Assembly (NCBI GenBank): GCA_963662175.1
Contig: OY759224.1
Span: forward strand, 32,311,489-32,375,488
Source of the DNA: Aradus depressus
Lineage: Eukaryota > Arthropoda > Insecta > Hemiptera > Aradidae
Reading direction: 5' to 3'
DNA: 64,000 nucleotides
The stretch's first letter is position 1, and each line of letters starts with the position of its first letter. The translations under genes were made by a program, and so were the position numbers. Below the pieces are notes generated by a model. It worked only from the letters and a program-made list of their open reading frames with translations, searched no databases and was not told where the DNA came from. Positions 10,946-21,517 of the stretch are shown here, piece by piece.

Positions 10946-11358
10946 AATCACCGGCTATGTACTTCCCCAACAAGAATTAATCAATTAAGTTGTCGCTCTC
11001 CCTTCACATCGATCGGCTAACAGTCAACAGTTGACTTAAATGGCTTCTGAATCATACTAAATTTAGTATCGATACATTCATTACAACGGGAATTATTAGA
11101 GGTTTTCTGGTAAGCTACCCCCCCTTGACCGATTTTGCTGAAAATCAATGTGTCGTCCTTGGAGGGATTTTGGGTACACATAAAATTTCGTGTCGATCCA
11201 TTTATTCTATCGGAAGTTATCGTGTTCACAGATTTTTTTTTTTTTTCATTCTTGGAATCAGTAGACCGAAAATATGAAATTCCTTTGAAAACCCAGCATC
11301 GAATTTTTTACCAATTACATTACTTCCCTTATACTTCATATAGTTGGGGAAGAAAAAA
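10946..11358 (+). repeat. Family X copy, complete but short
   Basis: From AATCACCGGCTATGTACTTC (10947) to CATATAGTTGGGGAAG. Both termini are present at ~410 bp, one module fewer than the longest copies. Confidence 0.8.
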
Positions 11359-11754
11359 ACATGAAATAATTAAGTGATAATTTTCAAGTTATGTTTCTTT
11401 TATTTTTATTATTACTTGGTCGATATTTGGTGCTTTTTTTGAATGCCAAATAACTGGTATTATAAGTTGGACCATCCTTCAAATTATCCTATAAATTTTG
11501 TGAATATATGTACGGAGTCAACCGGAGGACGGATCGAAAATCCCAAGCATAGTGGAATGCTTGATGCGCCTCCTATTCGCGGACAGACAGTAAAAACGCC
11601 CCTCCCAGATCTAGATTTCTGGTCCTATCAAGTGGCCTTAACTCCATCTCTTGTGGATTCTACAAAATTGTAGAAGGTATCCTTTTTTTTTAATCGACCA
11701 CATATGGAGTTCAATCTTATGTCAAAGACATTATCATGCATAAAAGATATGCAT
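11359..11754. other. No gene recognised
   Basis: A 76-residue open frame at 11443-11673 has a less AT-biased composition than its surroundings, but no recognised domain or splice context. Confidence 0.4.
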
Positions 11755-11868
11755 TTATAAGTTGGCAGTGGATGAATGCAACTTCCCTACGGTGCAGGAC
11801 ATAGAAGAGCGACATTAGGAGGGGATGAGTACAGGTTTACCTCTCATTTGCCAACTTATAAATAAAAC
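11755..11868. mobile_element. Small inverted-repeat element
   Basis: TTATAAGTTGGCA at the left and TGCCAACTTATAA at the right form a 13-bp terminal inverted repeat around ~90 bp. The same motif ATAAGTTGGCAG occurs at 54658. Probably a very short MITE; no clear duplication. Confidence 0.5.
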
Positions 11869-12239
11869 TATAATCGATAGCTCCGCTAGTTGAATGTTAA
11901 TATACTGCAACAGATTATAACGGAGATGCAATAAATTAACAAAGGGGAAAGAATGCAATGTGCAGTAAGATAAATAAATATCATAACTGCATATTCTTAG
12001 AGATCATGCATCATTAATGCATATGATTAGTCCCATTCTATCAATGACGGAAGCAGAACAACTTAATCTGTTTCTAACAACTCTCTCTAGGAATGTCATT
12101 CGAACAAGAACAAGCAGACTTAAAGAAGCAACCTCGTAAACTTATAAACTGCATTCTTATTGAATTCAAAACAAATTTGTTTTTATTGTTTTTTTCTAAT
12201 TGTTCAATAAAAATGAAATAACCTTTACAAAATAATCGT
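11869..12239. other. No gene recognised
   Basis: AT-rich, no assigned feature. Confidence 0.5.
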
Positions 12240-12620
12240 GTTTCATATTCAAAAACATTTTTATTTTTTTGGCAGAGTTCCTCCACAGATATCCTCTCTT
12301 TTTAAGGTCTGTCGAATCTATCTATACATAGAGGTGGGGGACCAAAAGTTCATCTCGCGAAGTTCGGAGGGTTTGGCACGAAGGATGCGAGAGGGAGCTC
12401 GGAGATTGGCGAATGTATCCGAGTCCAGTCTACCCAGAAGATCGTCTGCAGAGCCTTCCATCGAAGTATATATTATATATTTAATATGTATTATAACTGT
12501 TATTGTTATTTTGTTCTCGTTCTCTTTTCTATATTTCGCACATTGTGTTCTGATGGAGGAACATAAGAATGTCCCGAAATGAAGTCGTGAAAAAGACACT
12601 TCCGGAAATTATAAAAAGTT
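12240..12620 (+). repeat. Unclassified repeat ending in a decayed hammerhead-like motif
   Basis: A GC-richer open stretch (12318-12470), then TTCTCTTTTCTATATTTCGC and TCTGATGGAGGAACATAAG, a diverged copy of the 10395-10525 segment. A short GGCAGAGTTCCTCCA motif near 12272 recurs at 38425. The family is unknown. Confidence 0.45.
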
Positions 12621-12626
12621 ATTATA

Positions 12627-12838
12627 GGTTAGGTTAGGTTAGGTTTTATGACTCATGCCCGGGCTTTAACAACGAGGTCATATCGCCTACTACCAAAGCG
12701 CTCTTTCGTCACTCTGGTGGACATGAGCCCGACTCTACTGTGGGAGTCCTAAATTTTGCCTACCCTAAATTTTTATTCACCTAGGGTAGGGGTCTTTAAC
12801 GAGTACCTGACATCGTACAGGCTCGGGACCATCGCTTA
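12627..12838 (-). mobile_element. SINE fragment with three telomere-like TTAGG units
   Basis: Starts GGTTAGGTTAGGTTAGG (the tail on this strand is CCTAA repeated) and runs through the distal body to GGGACCATCGCTTAA. The head is missing. Confidence 0.85.
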
Positions 12839-13329
12839 AGAGAGAGAAGGGTTGAAGATGGAAGGGAAAGAATGATATCTTGATTCATTGTCCGGGTATC
12901 AGACGTAGTATAACGCAACTACTCCCGAGTAACGTCAGGTTACCTGCTCGAATTTACCTAAATATTAACAAGTATTGAGGGGTTGGTTTGCAATGAGGGG
13001 TCAGGGAAAACTTAAAATTACAGTAAAAACTTGTTATAGTATTTCCGCACGATTATATAACCTCCATATATAACCCGATATATCGCTGAGGAAGCTACAA
13101 CAAGCTAATTAATTATCTGATAAAATGGGAAGGGAAGGTGGCTGTTCTAAGAAAACACCCCGAACATCATTTTTCTCCTTGACAGCTTCTTCTCTTGTCC
13201 TCGTCCTATCTTTAGAGAAGAACCGATGACGGAACATTTTCACGGTTGTATAGGTCGATGACCGGAAATAGAAACATTTAAAACGAGTGTTGGAAACTAC
13301 TGAAGCTGTAAGTTCAACTTGAAATTTTC
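12839..13329. other. No gene recognised
   Basis: Mixed composition; no family identified. Confidence 0.5.
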
Positions 13330-13640
13330 ATTACATAACTTCACTATACCTCATATAGCTGGTGAAGGAAATATAGTTTACTAGAGCGCTATTCCAAAAC
13401 GTCAAATCTCTACTGAAATTACCTATAAGTTACTGATGGAAGCCCCTCATCCGAAGTCATATAAGCTGAGTATAGCCAGAACAACCTGTTCTATTATCAA
13501 TTATTAAAAAATCTATAAGAAAAAAAACTAGTTCCATACTCCGGAAGTGATAATTTGATATAGTGAATATCCGGCTCACCAAAAAAAAAATTAATCACCT
13601 GCAGAGAACTTCCCCAGCTTGAATTAAATGTAATCAACTG
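13330..13640 (+). repeat. Family X end fragments
   Basis: TTACATAACTTCACTATACC at 13330 and GAACTTCCCCAGCTTGAAT near 13607 are the 3' and 5' termini of two different family X copies. Confidence 0.5.
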
Positions 13641-14030
13641 TTTTCACTCTCACTCTTAATATTATTTGCTTTTCTTATATGTATAACATTATATCTTTCA
13701 TATACCGACATCTAGAGTTGTTGCGTATAACCTATCATCCCAAGGAAGGGATAAGAGCACTGGATGCTTAGGTCCATAGGTGTAAAACACCAAACCATCA
13801 CATATCACACCCCAATGTTTTTGTTCATTCAAATATTGATTCTTTGTCGGTAAATTATCAGGATAGAATGTATTGTGAAGTTTAATAATTATAGAACTGC
13901 AATATAGGAGAGAATAGTGAGTGTGATGGTCAGGGGGGCGGGGGAGGGGGTTAGGGGAACATGAAAAGTTGGGAAACTTTGTGAGAATAAAGTTTCAAGT
14001 AAAACTTTGAAGATTGGTGTGTGTAATTCA
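13641..14030. other. No gene recognised
   Basis: AT-rich with a G-rich patch (13933-13957). Confidence 0.5.
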
Positions 14031-14305
14031 CGCAAATCGGCCCCGCCGACAGGCGTTGCGGTGGCTACCCCCGGGTCCGGGAAGTAGGCAGAACAGAACC
14101 CCCGACAGATCCCGAGCTCACTCGGCGTAAAGCGCTAAAAATCAGGGACGACTGTAGACCATAGTCATCGAGCCGGTTCACAGCAACAATTTAAAAAATG
14201 TGTAAATAAACTGGAGAAGGTTAGCCATTCCCCGACGATATAAAAGGGTGATGTGACCGAACCCCTCAGGAGATCAGGTGCACCAAAAAAATAAATAAAT
14301 AAAAA
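14031..14305 (+). repeat. GC-rich segment ending in A-rich tail, probable retroelement 3' end
   Basis: This island is much GC-richer than its surroundings (CGGCCCCGCCGACAGGCG, ACCCCCGACAGATCCCGAGC) and ends in AAAAAAATAAATAAATAAA. An abrupt GC-rich block with an A-rich 3' end suits a LINE 3' UTR, but no coding remnant is visible. Confidence 0.45.
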
Positions 14306-15004
14306 TGTTATTCACTCAAAAGAAGGACTGCAGTTTTTTTACGAAGTTGAGAAAATTTGTAAATGTTTGGGAAGCTGTAGCGCGCTCACTATTCGTACTA
14401 CAAATAAGTTGTGGGAATGCAAATTGTAGAGAATTTAATCCTCTTTAAAACATCAAATACTAAAAGATTCGCTAAAGGCGATCGTTTCTGTGATATTTCG
14501 AAAAAAACTGAAAAAGTCGTAAAATGTCGTAGTTTTTCGGCTGTCTAAAGTTGTCCCGAGGTCGGTCTTGATTGAGTAACATGAACCGATTACGTAACTT
14601 CCCCCTCTATAACTGGGAAGATGGGAATATTCCCCCCGTATTCTTCCCCTGCTCGTGTTGTCTAGTATAAAGGAGTGTAGAAGAGTCCTAATGTCTCCGT
14701 CCTTCCTGTCGCCGCGGTATCCTTTCTTGGCTTCCACCGCACGCCTCAACATCGACCGAGTTCCGGTCAACTCCAGCAGGGGAATTGTATGGAGGAAAAT
14801 CAGTTCTATCAATCAACAAGCATTATTAATAAATTTATTTTCGTTAAACCAATATGTGGTTATAGGTAAAAAATATAGCTATATGAATGGATCTGTTAAT
14901 GTATTCTTTAAACGGATGGATCAAAAAAATTCAGGTCGTACATCGAGGCAGGTTTGATTTCGATATTGCCAAATAGGTAATTAGCCATAACAAAAAACAT
15001 CGGG
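14306..15004. other. No gene recognised; one family X scrap
   Basis: ACGTAACTTCCCCCTCTATA at ~14591 is a family X end. A 119-residue minus-strand open frame (14453-14812) has no domain and crosses that repeat, so it is not called. Confidence 0.5.
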
Positions 15005-15500
15005 TAAATGTTGTCGGTGAATCTCGGACAATCTCCCCAGCAAGAAATAATCAACTACTTTTCTGCTCTTCCTCAATAACCAACAGACCGTTTGAGGTTG
15101 AAAAATCTATAGATGACTTCTGAATCCTCATACTAAATTTTGTGTCGATATATTCAATACACCGACATTTATTAGGGAATTTGAGTCGAGCCTCCCTTTC
15201 ATTCGACCGATTTCGAGATAGGGGTTTCGAATTTAAATATGAATTTTTATGACGATACAACATTCATTACATCGGCAGTTATTGGAATTTCACCAGTTGA
15301 GCCCCCCCCCCCCCCCCCCCCTCTCTGGTCCCCCTTCTGTTTCCGCTGAAAACTAAAAGAGGTCGTCCTCATTGGGCTTAGAATACACATATAAAATTTC
15401 GTTTTTTTTTACAAGCTATATGAAGTTATGTAATCGGTCAGAAATTCCATGCGGAGTTTTCAACGGAATTTCAGATTTCGACACTTTGTACAGACAAAAA
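15005..15500 (+). repeat. Family X copy with inverted second fragment
   Basis: 15005-15400 is a plus copy (TCTCCCCAGCAAGAAATAAT, then modules and a 20-C run at 15302). 15405-15500 is a terminal piece in the opposite orientation (GAAGTTATGTAATCGGTC). Confidence 0.7.
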
Positions 15501-15737
15501 AAAATAATAATTTCTAATTCATTTTTATTTTATTTAATTTTTCTCTCGTTTCTAGTTTTGGTCAACCTGTAAACGAACCCAGTATAGAGAGAACTATTGT
15601 CCTCGAAGACACTGCCTAGACATGTGCCCCCCACACCCTTCCCCCGGGTATTTCATTGATGAACAACTAGACAACACAAAACAACCCTCACTGGAGAATA
15701 TAAAGGTGGGAGCGGAATCATCAGCTGTCTACGGAAC
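15501..15737. other. No gene recognised
   Basis: Mixed composition spacer leading to the SINE target site. Confidence 0.5.
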
Positions 15738-15752
15738 AGAGGCACTCCTAGA

Positions 15753-16040
15753 GGTTAGCTTAGGTTTTATGATTCATGCCCGGGATTTATCGCCTACTAC
15801 CAGAGCGCTCTTTCGTCACTCTGGTGGACATACGACTCTATTATGCGAGTCATAATTTTGCCTACCCTAAATTTTTATTCACCTAGAGTAGGGGTCTTTA
15901 ACGAGTACTTGACATCGTACAAGCAAGGGACCATCGTTTAACGACCCCATCCGAAGGACAGCATGCTTAAGTTTACCTCCCAGATAAAATAAACTAAGGG
16001 CCTCGGTCGGGTTTTGAACCCACCATCTTGAGCTCAGAAG
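15753..16040 (-). mobile_element. tRNA-derived SINE with 15-bp TSD
   Basis: The flanks AGAGGCACTCCTAGA (15738-15752) and AGAAGCACTCCTAGA (16041-16055) differ at one base. It is 5'-truncated: the sequence stops at the B-box/anticodon-like region, and the A-box is absent. Confidence 0.88.
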
Positions 16041-16058
16041 AGAAGCACTCCTAGAAAT

Positions 16059-16440
16059 GAGGAGTTTGGAGCCAGAGCGGACCAACTGGTTTAAACTGAA
16101 CAGGAAGAAAATGGCAATTGAAAATTGAGTATATTTTGTTTATCTCCATAAATTGGCTCCAAATATTTATTTATATTTGAAATTTTAGAATAGTATTGGA
16201 TGAGTGATCCCTTTTTGTGTTCTATAAAGTTTTTGAAGGCCGTATTATCCATTGTGACTTTGAAATATATGCACAAAATACTTGTGGACTAAACTTAAAG
16301 TGCTGCTATCTATCACTGAAGTGAAGAAACTAAGTGATCCACACTGGTTTCGAAAAAAGGGAACCTATGCCAACATCAGGATGGTAATGACTCATTTTCC
16401 GAAAAATTGTGGGTTGGTCCGCTCTGGCTCCAAACTCCTC
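16059..16440. mobile_element. 382-bp DNA element with 27-bp perfect TIRs and AAAT duplication
   Basis: The left end is GAGGAGTTTGGAGCCAGAGC and continues GGACCAA; the right end is its exact reverse complement. AAAT occurs at 16055-16058 and 16441-16444. The interior is AT-rich, with a 61-residue open frame on the minus strand. The superfamily is not recognised; a 4-bp duplication is unusual. Confidence 0.75.
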
Positions 16441-16450
16441 AAATATTCTT

Positions 16451-16592
16451 TATAGTTAGTTATTTTGACTCATGGGGCTTTAACTACGGCCATATCGCCT
16501 ACTACCAAAGCTATCGTCAACGTGTGAATCTGCCTAAATTTAGTCAACCCAGGTTAATTCACCTACTTGACGTCGAGTCTTTCGCTTAACCC
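16451..16592 (-). mobile_element. Degenerate SINE fragment
   Basis: Weak match to the SINE distal body (GGCTTTAACTACGGCCATAT, CGCCTACTACCAAAG), with many gaps. Confidence 0.5.
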
Positions 16593-16723
16593 ATCCGATC
16601 TTTATAACAAAGGAAACTGTTCACAAGATCATTGAACGACAAAGTTGATTTAGCTCAAATTGGTAAAATATAACAAGAACTCACAATTATTGGCATTGGT
16701 TTAAAATAAAATAAAATAATATC
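16593..16723. other. No gene recognised
   Basis: AT-rich spacer. Confidence 0.4.
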
Positions 16724-16852
16724 ATATTTTGTTTTATAAAATAGATATATTTTGTTTTATAAAAAAGATATATTTTGTTTTATAAAATAGATATCATATT
16801 TTGTTTTATAAAATAGATATATTTTGTTTTATAAAATAGATATACTTGTTTT
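16724..16852 (+). repeat. AT-rich minisatellite
   Basis: About five units built on TTTTGTTTTATAAAATAGA with spacings of 24-30 bp. Confidence 0.85.
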
Positions 16853-17695
16853 ATTCCGTAATTATGTAGCTATGTTTAGTTTTATTTATATTTTTATGAT
16901 GTACATTTACTTAATTGTATTGTAACTTATATACATATTACTCATGTAATCATGTCAATACAGGCCCTGAATGAGGCACCCGAAAACTTGGCAACAATTC
17001 TACGACTTCCATTTTATCGACCACCTCGGTTCCTTTTGTTTCAAAGACCATCATCGATAGATGTTCGGTTTACACAAGCAAACAAAAAGAGCAATTTATT
17101 CTTCAGGGAGTTCCAATTATTAACAGCAGTTATTACCATAAAACGTGAAAACAGAAGAGGAAAAAATGACAACATGAAATAAAAACTGACACATGGAAAG
17201 GGCACGTAGACTCAAGACAAATGTAGCACTAAACTTCAAATTAAAATGGAGAAAAGTAGCAACAAAAAAGAGGAGGTTTCAACATAACTTTGACCCAGAT
17301 ACTGGCGGCCATAACAGCTTCTGATGGTGTCTTTTGTCAACTTTACATTTTGGTCAGTATTACAAAACATCATCATCACCTCCATCCACAGATCTAGTGC
17401 TCACTTTCTTATATAAGAATGTTCCCCATTGTCCAGGAGAGCTATTCACATAAAACCTGTTTCAAAAATTCTTTGAAAAAATAAAAATAAAAAAAAATTA
17501 GAAAAACAAATGATTACCTAACAACCATCTACTCCCCCCCCCCCCCCCCCCCCTTCTGTCTCCCGGGAAATGTCAATTTGTATGAAAAAAACATTTTATT
17601 GTTCTAACATTCAGAAGGAAAAATAATAGATAAAATGTAAATGACAAAAGTTCATTGATAATTGACAAAATCTTGATAGCGACGAGGTTTGAGCC
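16853..17695. other. No gene; poly(C) tract and one decayed hammerhead-like motif
   Basis: GGCCCTGAATGAGGCACCCG at 16965 resembles the motif seen at 46016. A ~27-C run lies near 17527-17553. No coding signal. Confidence 0.45.
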
Positions 17696-17709
17696 TCCTT
17701 TCTGGTATT

Positions 17710-18042
17710 AGTTATTATGACTCATGCCCGGGCTTTAACAAGATCATATCGCCTACTACCAGAGCGCTCTTTCGTCACTCTGGTGAACATGAGACCGACT
17801 CTACTATGGGAGTCATAATTTTGCCTACCCTAAATTTTTATTCACCTAGGGTAGGGTTCTTTAACGAGTATCTGACATCGTACAGGCTCTGGACCATCGC
17901 TTAACGTACCATCCGAAGGATGGCGTGCTTAAGTTTATTTTACTTCCCAGATAAAATAAACTAAGGGCCTCGGTCGGGTTTCGAACCCGCTATCTTTAGC
18001 TCTGTAAGTAAGCACGCATACCACTGAGCTACCGTCGCCCTC
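17710..18042 (-). mobile_element. tRNA-derived SINE with 13-bp TSD
   Basis: The flanks CCTTTCTGGTATT (17697-17709) and CCTTTCTGCTATT (18043-18055) differ at one base. The A-box and B-box are both present on the minus strand. The tail has decayed to AATAACTAA. Confidence 0.88.
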
Positions 18043-18516
18043 CCTTTCTGCTATTCATCTGTAATTCATAAAGAATAGAAAATATCTTAAGATCAGATTA
18101 TAATAGAATTTTACATAGTTGTGAAATCGATTGAAAATTCTATCGAGTTTCTACAAGAATCTTATGATTCATGAGCTCTTGTAACAAAAATGAAACATTA
18201 AAAAAAATTAGCGGTAAATCATCGGTGATGTACTTCCCTAAATCAACTAATTAATAAAAATGTCGCTCAACCTGTAATAGTGTAAATGGGTTTGGTGGGT
18301 TTTAAAAAATTGTCGATAAATCAATTCAATAGTTGATTTAATGGGTTGTCAATAAAGTTGTGCCCGATTTATAAATTGGCATAATAAAATAATTGTTTAC
18401 ATCCCGTGTTTGTTTATGTTAATTTTCAAAATACATGGATTTGTTGGCTTCAGTTCTGAGTATTAAATCCAGTTTACAAAACAAAATTATCTCAAACAGT
18501 AATTCAGTAGTCAACA

Positions 18517-19350
18517 TGGAAGTGACAAAAGAACATTTGAGGCATTGTATGCTTTTTGAAGTTAATCGCGATAACGATGCAAGTGCTGCGGCTCGAAGCA
18601 TTTATGCGCTGTATCTTGGAGGAGCGCATGTGCCGTAGGTGGTTCGAAAAATTTCGCAACGGTAATTACAGCCTTTCAGATTCATCTCGTTCAGGTAGAC
18701 CGAAAGAGTTAGAAGATGACTTCCTGAAAGAAGTAGTGGAGAGCGATCCTCGTCAAACATTGAGGGAATTAGCAGAAAAGTTCGAATGTTTGGAAATGGC
18801 CTCCAAGCACTTGGAAAAACGATTAGAGAACGAATATGGGTTCCTCATACACTCTCACTCAAGAACAAACAACAGCGACTTTCCATCTGTACATCATTGC
18901 TTTCTCGATAGACGCAAACCCCTTTTTTTGGACCGTATAATTACTGGGGACGAAAAATGGGTTCTCTACGAAAACCCAGAGAAGAGGAAACAATGGCTGA
19001 GTGCGGGAGAAAAACCAGTTCCTACCCCAAAAGCAGGGTTGCACCCAAAAAAGGTGCTGCTTTGCGTCTGGTGGAGTAGGCAAGGTATTGTTCAGTTTGA
19101 GCTGTTAAAACCTAACCAAATGGTTACTGGAGAAATCTATCTTCAACAATTAGTCAGATTGAGTGAGGCTTAACAGAATAAAAACTCCCCATTGGTGAGC
19201 AGAAAAGGTGTTATTCACCTGACAGCCCCATCAGATTATCACCTTGATCATTTTGTAAGGGGGAAGAATTTCAAAACAACCGAAGAGGTGAAATCAGCAT
19301 TACAAGCTTTCTTCGGTCAAAAAAAATCCATGCTTTTTTGTATCCGGGAT
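18517..19350 (+). pseudogene. Mariner transposase, frameshifted, second catalytic Asp lost
   Basis: The 5' frame opens MEVTKEHLRHCMLFEV at 18517. A frameshift near 18600 moves to the frame with WFEKFRNGNYSLSDSSRSGR (helix-turn-helix region), then ITGDEKWVLYENPEKRK with the first catalytic Asp. The second catalytic site reads WWSRQGIVQFELL, where mariners have WWD: the Asp is replaced by Ser. That frame stops at 19173 and remnants of the last block (APSDYHLDHF) follow in another frame. Dead copy. Confidence 0.88.
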
Positions 19351-19413
19351 TGATAAGATGCCCGAACGTTGATTGAAGGTAGTGGAACTTGATGGAGAAT
19401 ACATTGTATATTA

Positions 19414-19759
19414 GATGGCGCCGGGAGCTCAGTGGTATGCGCGCTTGACTTCTGAGCTCAAGGTCGTGGGTTCGTAACCCGACCGAGGCCCTTAGTTTAT
19501 TTTATCTGTGAGGTAAAATAAACTTAAGCACGCCGTCCTTCGGATGGGACGTTAAGCGATGGTCCCGAGCCTGTACGATGTCAGGTACTCGTTAAAGACC
19601 CCTACCCTAAATGAATAAAAAATTTAGGGTAGGCAAAATTTAGGACTCCCACAGTAGAGTCGGGCTCATGTCCACCAGAGTGACGAAAGAGCGCTCTGGT
19701 AGTAGGCGATATGACCTCGTTGTTAAAGCCCGGGCATGAGTCATAAAACCAAACCAAAC
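19414..19759 (+). mobile_element. tRNA-derived SINE, full length, 12-bp TSD, inside mariner
   Basis: CATTGTATATTA occurs at 19402-19413 and 19760-19771. Head GGAGCTCAGTGG and B-box GGTTCGTAACC, body complete, tail CCAAACCAAACC, a variant of the CCTAA tail. 346 bp. Confidence 0.93.
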
Positions 19760-20399
19760 CATTGTATATTAAATATTTTTGATGTAATTATATATTTTTT
19801 TCATTTTTAACGAAATTCGGACAGAACCTTTTTTACAACCCGATATGTAGAGGCTCCTAAATCCTCATACTAGCCGATATTGCTGAAATTTGACAGGTTA
19901 TGTTCTCCAATACATTCATTAAGGCAGTTATTGGGGTTTTTGAGTACAGTTCCCCCCCCCCCCCCCCTTCTGATCCCCTCTTCCTTTTTCAACTGAAAAT
20001 TAATAAGTGTCTTCCTTAAGGGTTTTCGAATTCACATGTGAAATTTTGTGTCTATCCATCCATTCTATTGCCCCCCTTCCCTTTGGTGGATTTGGCTGAA
20101 AATCAATAGGTGTCATAGTTCGAGGGTTCTGGATGCACATATAAAATTTTGCGTCGATACACTACTTCTAGCGGTAGTTATCCTGTACACAGACACACAC
20201 ACAACATTTTTTTCATACATGGAATCTGGACGTCGGAAAACATGAAATTCCGTTGAAAATTCCACATGGAATTTTAGATCGTCTACATAACTTCCCATAT
20301 ACTTCGTATATACTGGGGAAGTAAAAAAAAAAAAGTGTTTAAATAACATACGATTTGTTACAAGATGGTGTCTTTATGGAGCACAACCATATGTGTGTA

Positions 20400-20930
20400 T
20401 GGTGTCATAACAGTGAACTGCTTAAATATTACAGAGAAGTGTTTGTCAAACCACACATTGAAGGGTATCGTAAGTAAAAAACAACAGCTGTGCCCTCTGC
20501 AGGGGGTCAACATGCTCGCGCCTAATGAGCAACACAGCATAGTAGAGAAAACAGAACTGCTTAAATATTACAGAGAAGTGTTTGTCAAACCACACATTGA
20601 AGGGTATCGTAAGTAAAAAACAACAGCTGTGCCCTCTGCAGGGGGTCAACATGCTCGAGCCTAATGAACAACACAGCATAGTAGAGAAAACAGAACTGCT
20701 TAAATATTACAGAGAAGTGTTTGTCAAACCACACATTGAAGGGTATCGTAAGTAAAAAACAACAGCTGTGCCCTCTGCAGGGGGTCAACATGCTCGAGCC
20801 TAATGAACAACACAGCATAGTAGAGCAAACAGAACTGCTTAAATATTACAGAGAAGTGTTTGTCAAACCATACATTGACGGGTATCAAGTACAAAATAAC
20901 AGATGTGCCCTCTGCAGGGGGTCAACATGC
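20400..20930 (+). repeat. 139-bp tandem repeat, four units
   Basis: GAACTGCTTAAATATTACAG recurs at 20415, 20554, 20693 and 20832: exactly 139 bp each time. Units 2 and 3 are nearly identical and unit 4 is diverged. Each unit contains an open stretch ELLKYYREVFVKPHIEGY, but 139 is not a multiple of three, so the array cannot be one reading frame. The array ends at a SINE fragment. Confidence 0.9.
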
Positions 20931-20972
20931 CCCTTGGTAGTAGGCGATATGACCTCTCTAGTTAAAGCCCAC
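20931..20972 (+). mobile_element. SINE tail fragment
   Basis: TAGTAGGCGATATGACCTC and GTTAAAGCCC match the distal SINE body and directly abut the last unit of the 139-bp array. Confidence 0.65.
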
Positions 20973-21517
20973 AAAACGTAACTATAATTTTTCAAGAAAT
21001 ATTTTAGAATAACAAAATTATTTCGTTGAGGCTAACAAAATAGAAATATTTTTTTAACAATTGTACAAAAACTTAAAAAAAAAATAAATAAATAAAATAA
21101 GCATCTGCTTAAAATTCAAAAGAGGAGTTAAGAGGGCAATGAACCAAGTGAAGTCAAGTGGCACGCTTTGTGTTTCATACCTGACTCAACTAATCTTATC
21201 ACGTAAAACCCATTCACATTTTATTTAAATGTTAACTAAAACTCCCTGGTAAATGTTAACTATTCTACAATTATAACATTTTCAACATTAAGTGAAAAAT
21301 ATATGAATAATAGACAAGTGTTTCACACATTAATAACGGTTTCGTAGGTTTGCCTATGATTACATTTAATAATATTAAAGGCATACTGAAAAAATTCAAT
21401 AATTTAATTTTTTTTTTAATTCGTCGCTGAATTATAGACTATGTTTCCGCTCTCCCTCATTGATAGTTATGGCTAAGAAAATAATTGGTATACACAGGGA
21501 CTTCTGTAGACATTTTA
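20973..21517. other. No gene recognised
   Basis: Strongly AT-rich, no assigned repeat. Confidence 0.5.

Larger units (their letters stand above)
18341..19843 (+). mobile_element. Mariner transposon, TA duplication, with nested SINE
   Basis: The left terminus is ATGGGTTGTCAATAAAGTTG; the right one, reversed, is TCGGGTTGTAAAAAAGGTTC. They pair over ~28 bp with mismatches. TA flanks both ends (18339-18340 and 19844-19845). Without the SINE and its duplication the element is ~1.15 kb, somewhat short of the usual ~1.3 kb. Confidence 0.88.
18212..20330 (+). repeat. Family X copy split by a mariner that is itself split by a SINE
   Basis: 18212-18340 carries the first terminus (CATCGGTGATGTACTTCCCT) and 19844-20330 continues at TGTAGAGGCTCCTAAATCC to CTGGGGAAGTAAAAAAAAAA. 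Joining the halves at the TA restores the family sequence GTTGATTTATGTAGAGGCTC. Confidence 0.85.

Noticed and set aside
14453..14812. 119-residue minus-strand open frame as a gene
   Set aside because: It crosses a family X terminus, has no recognisable domain, and low coding quality.
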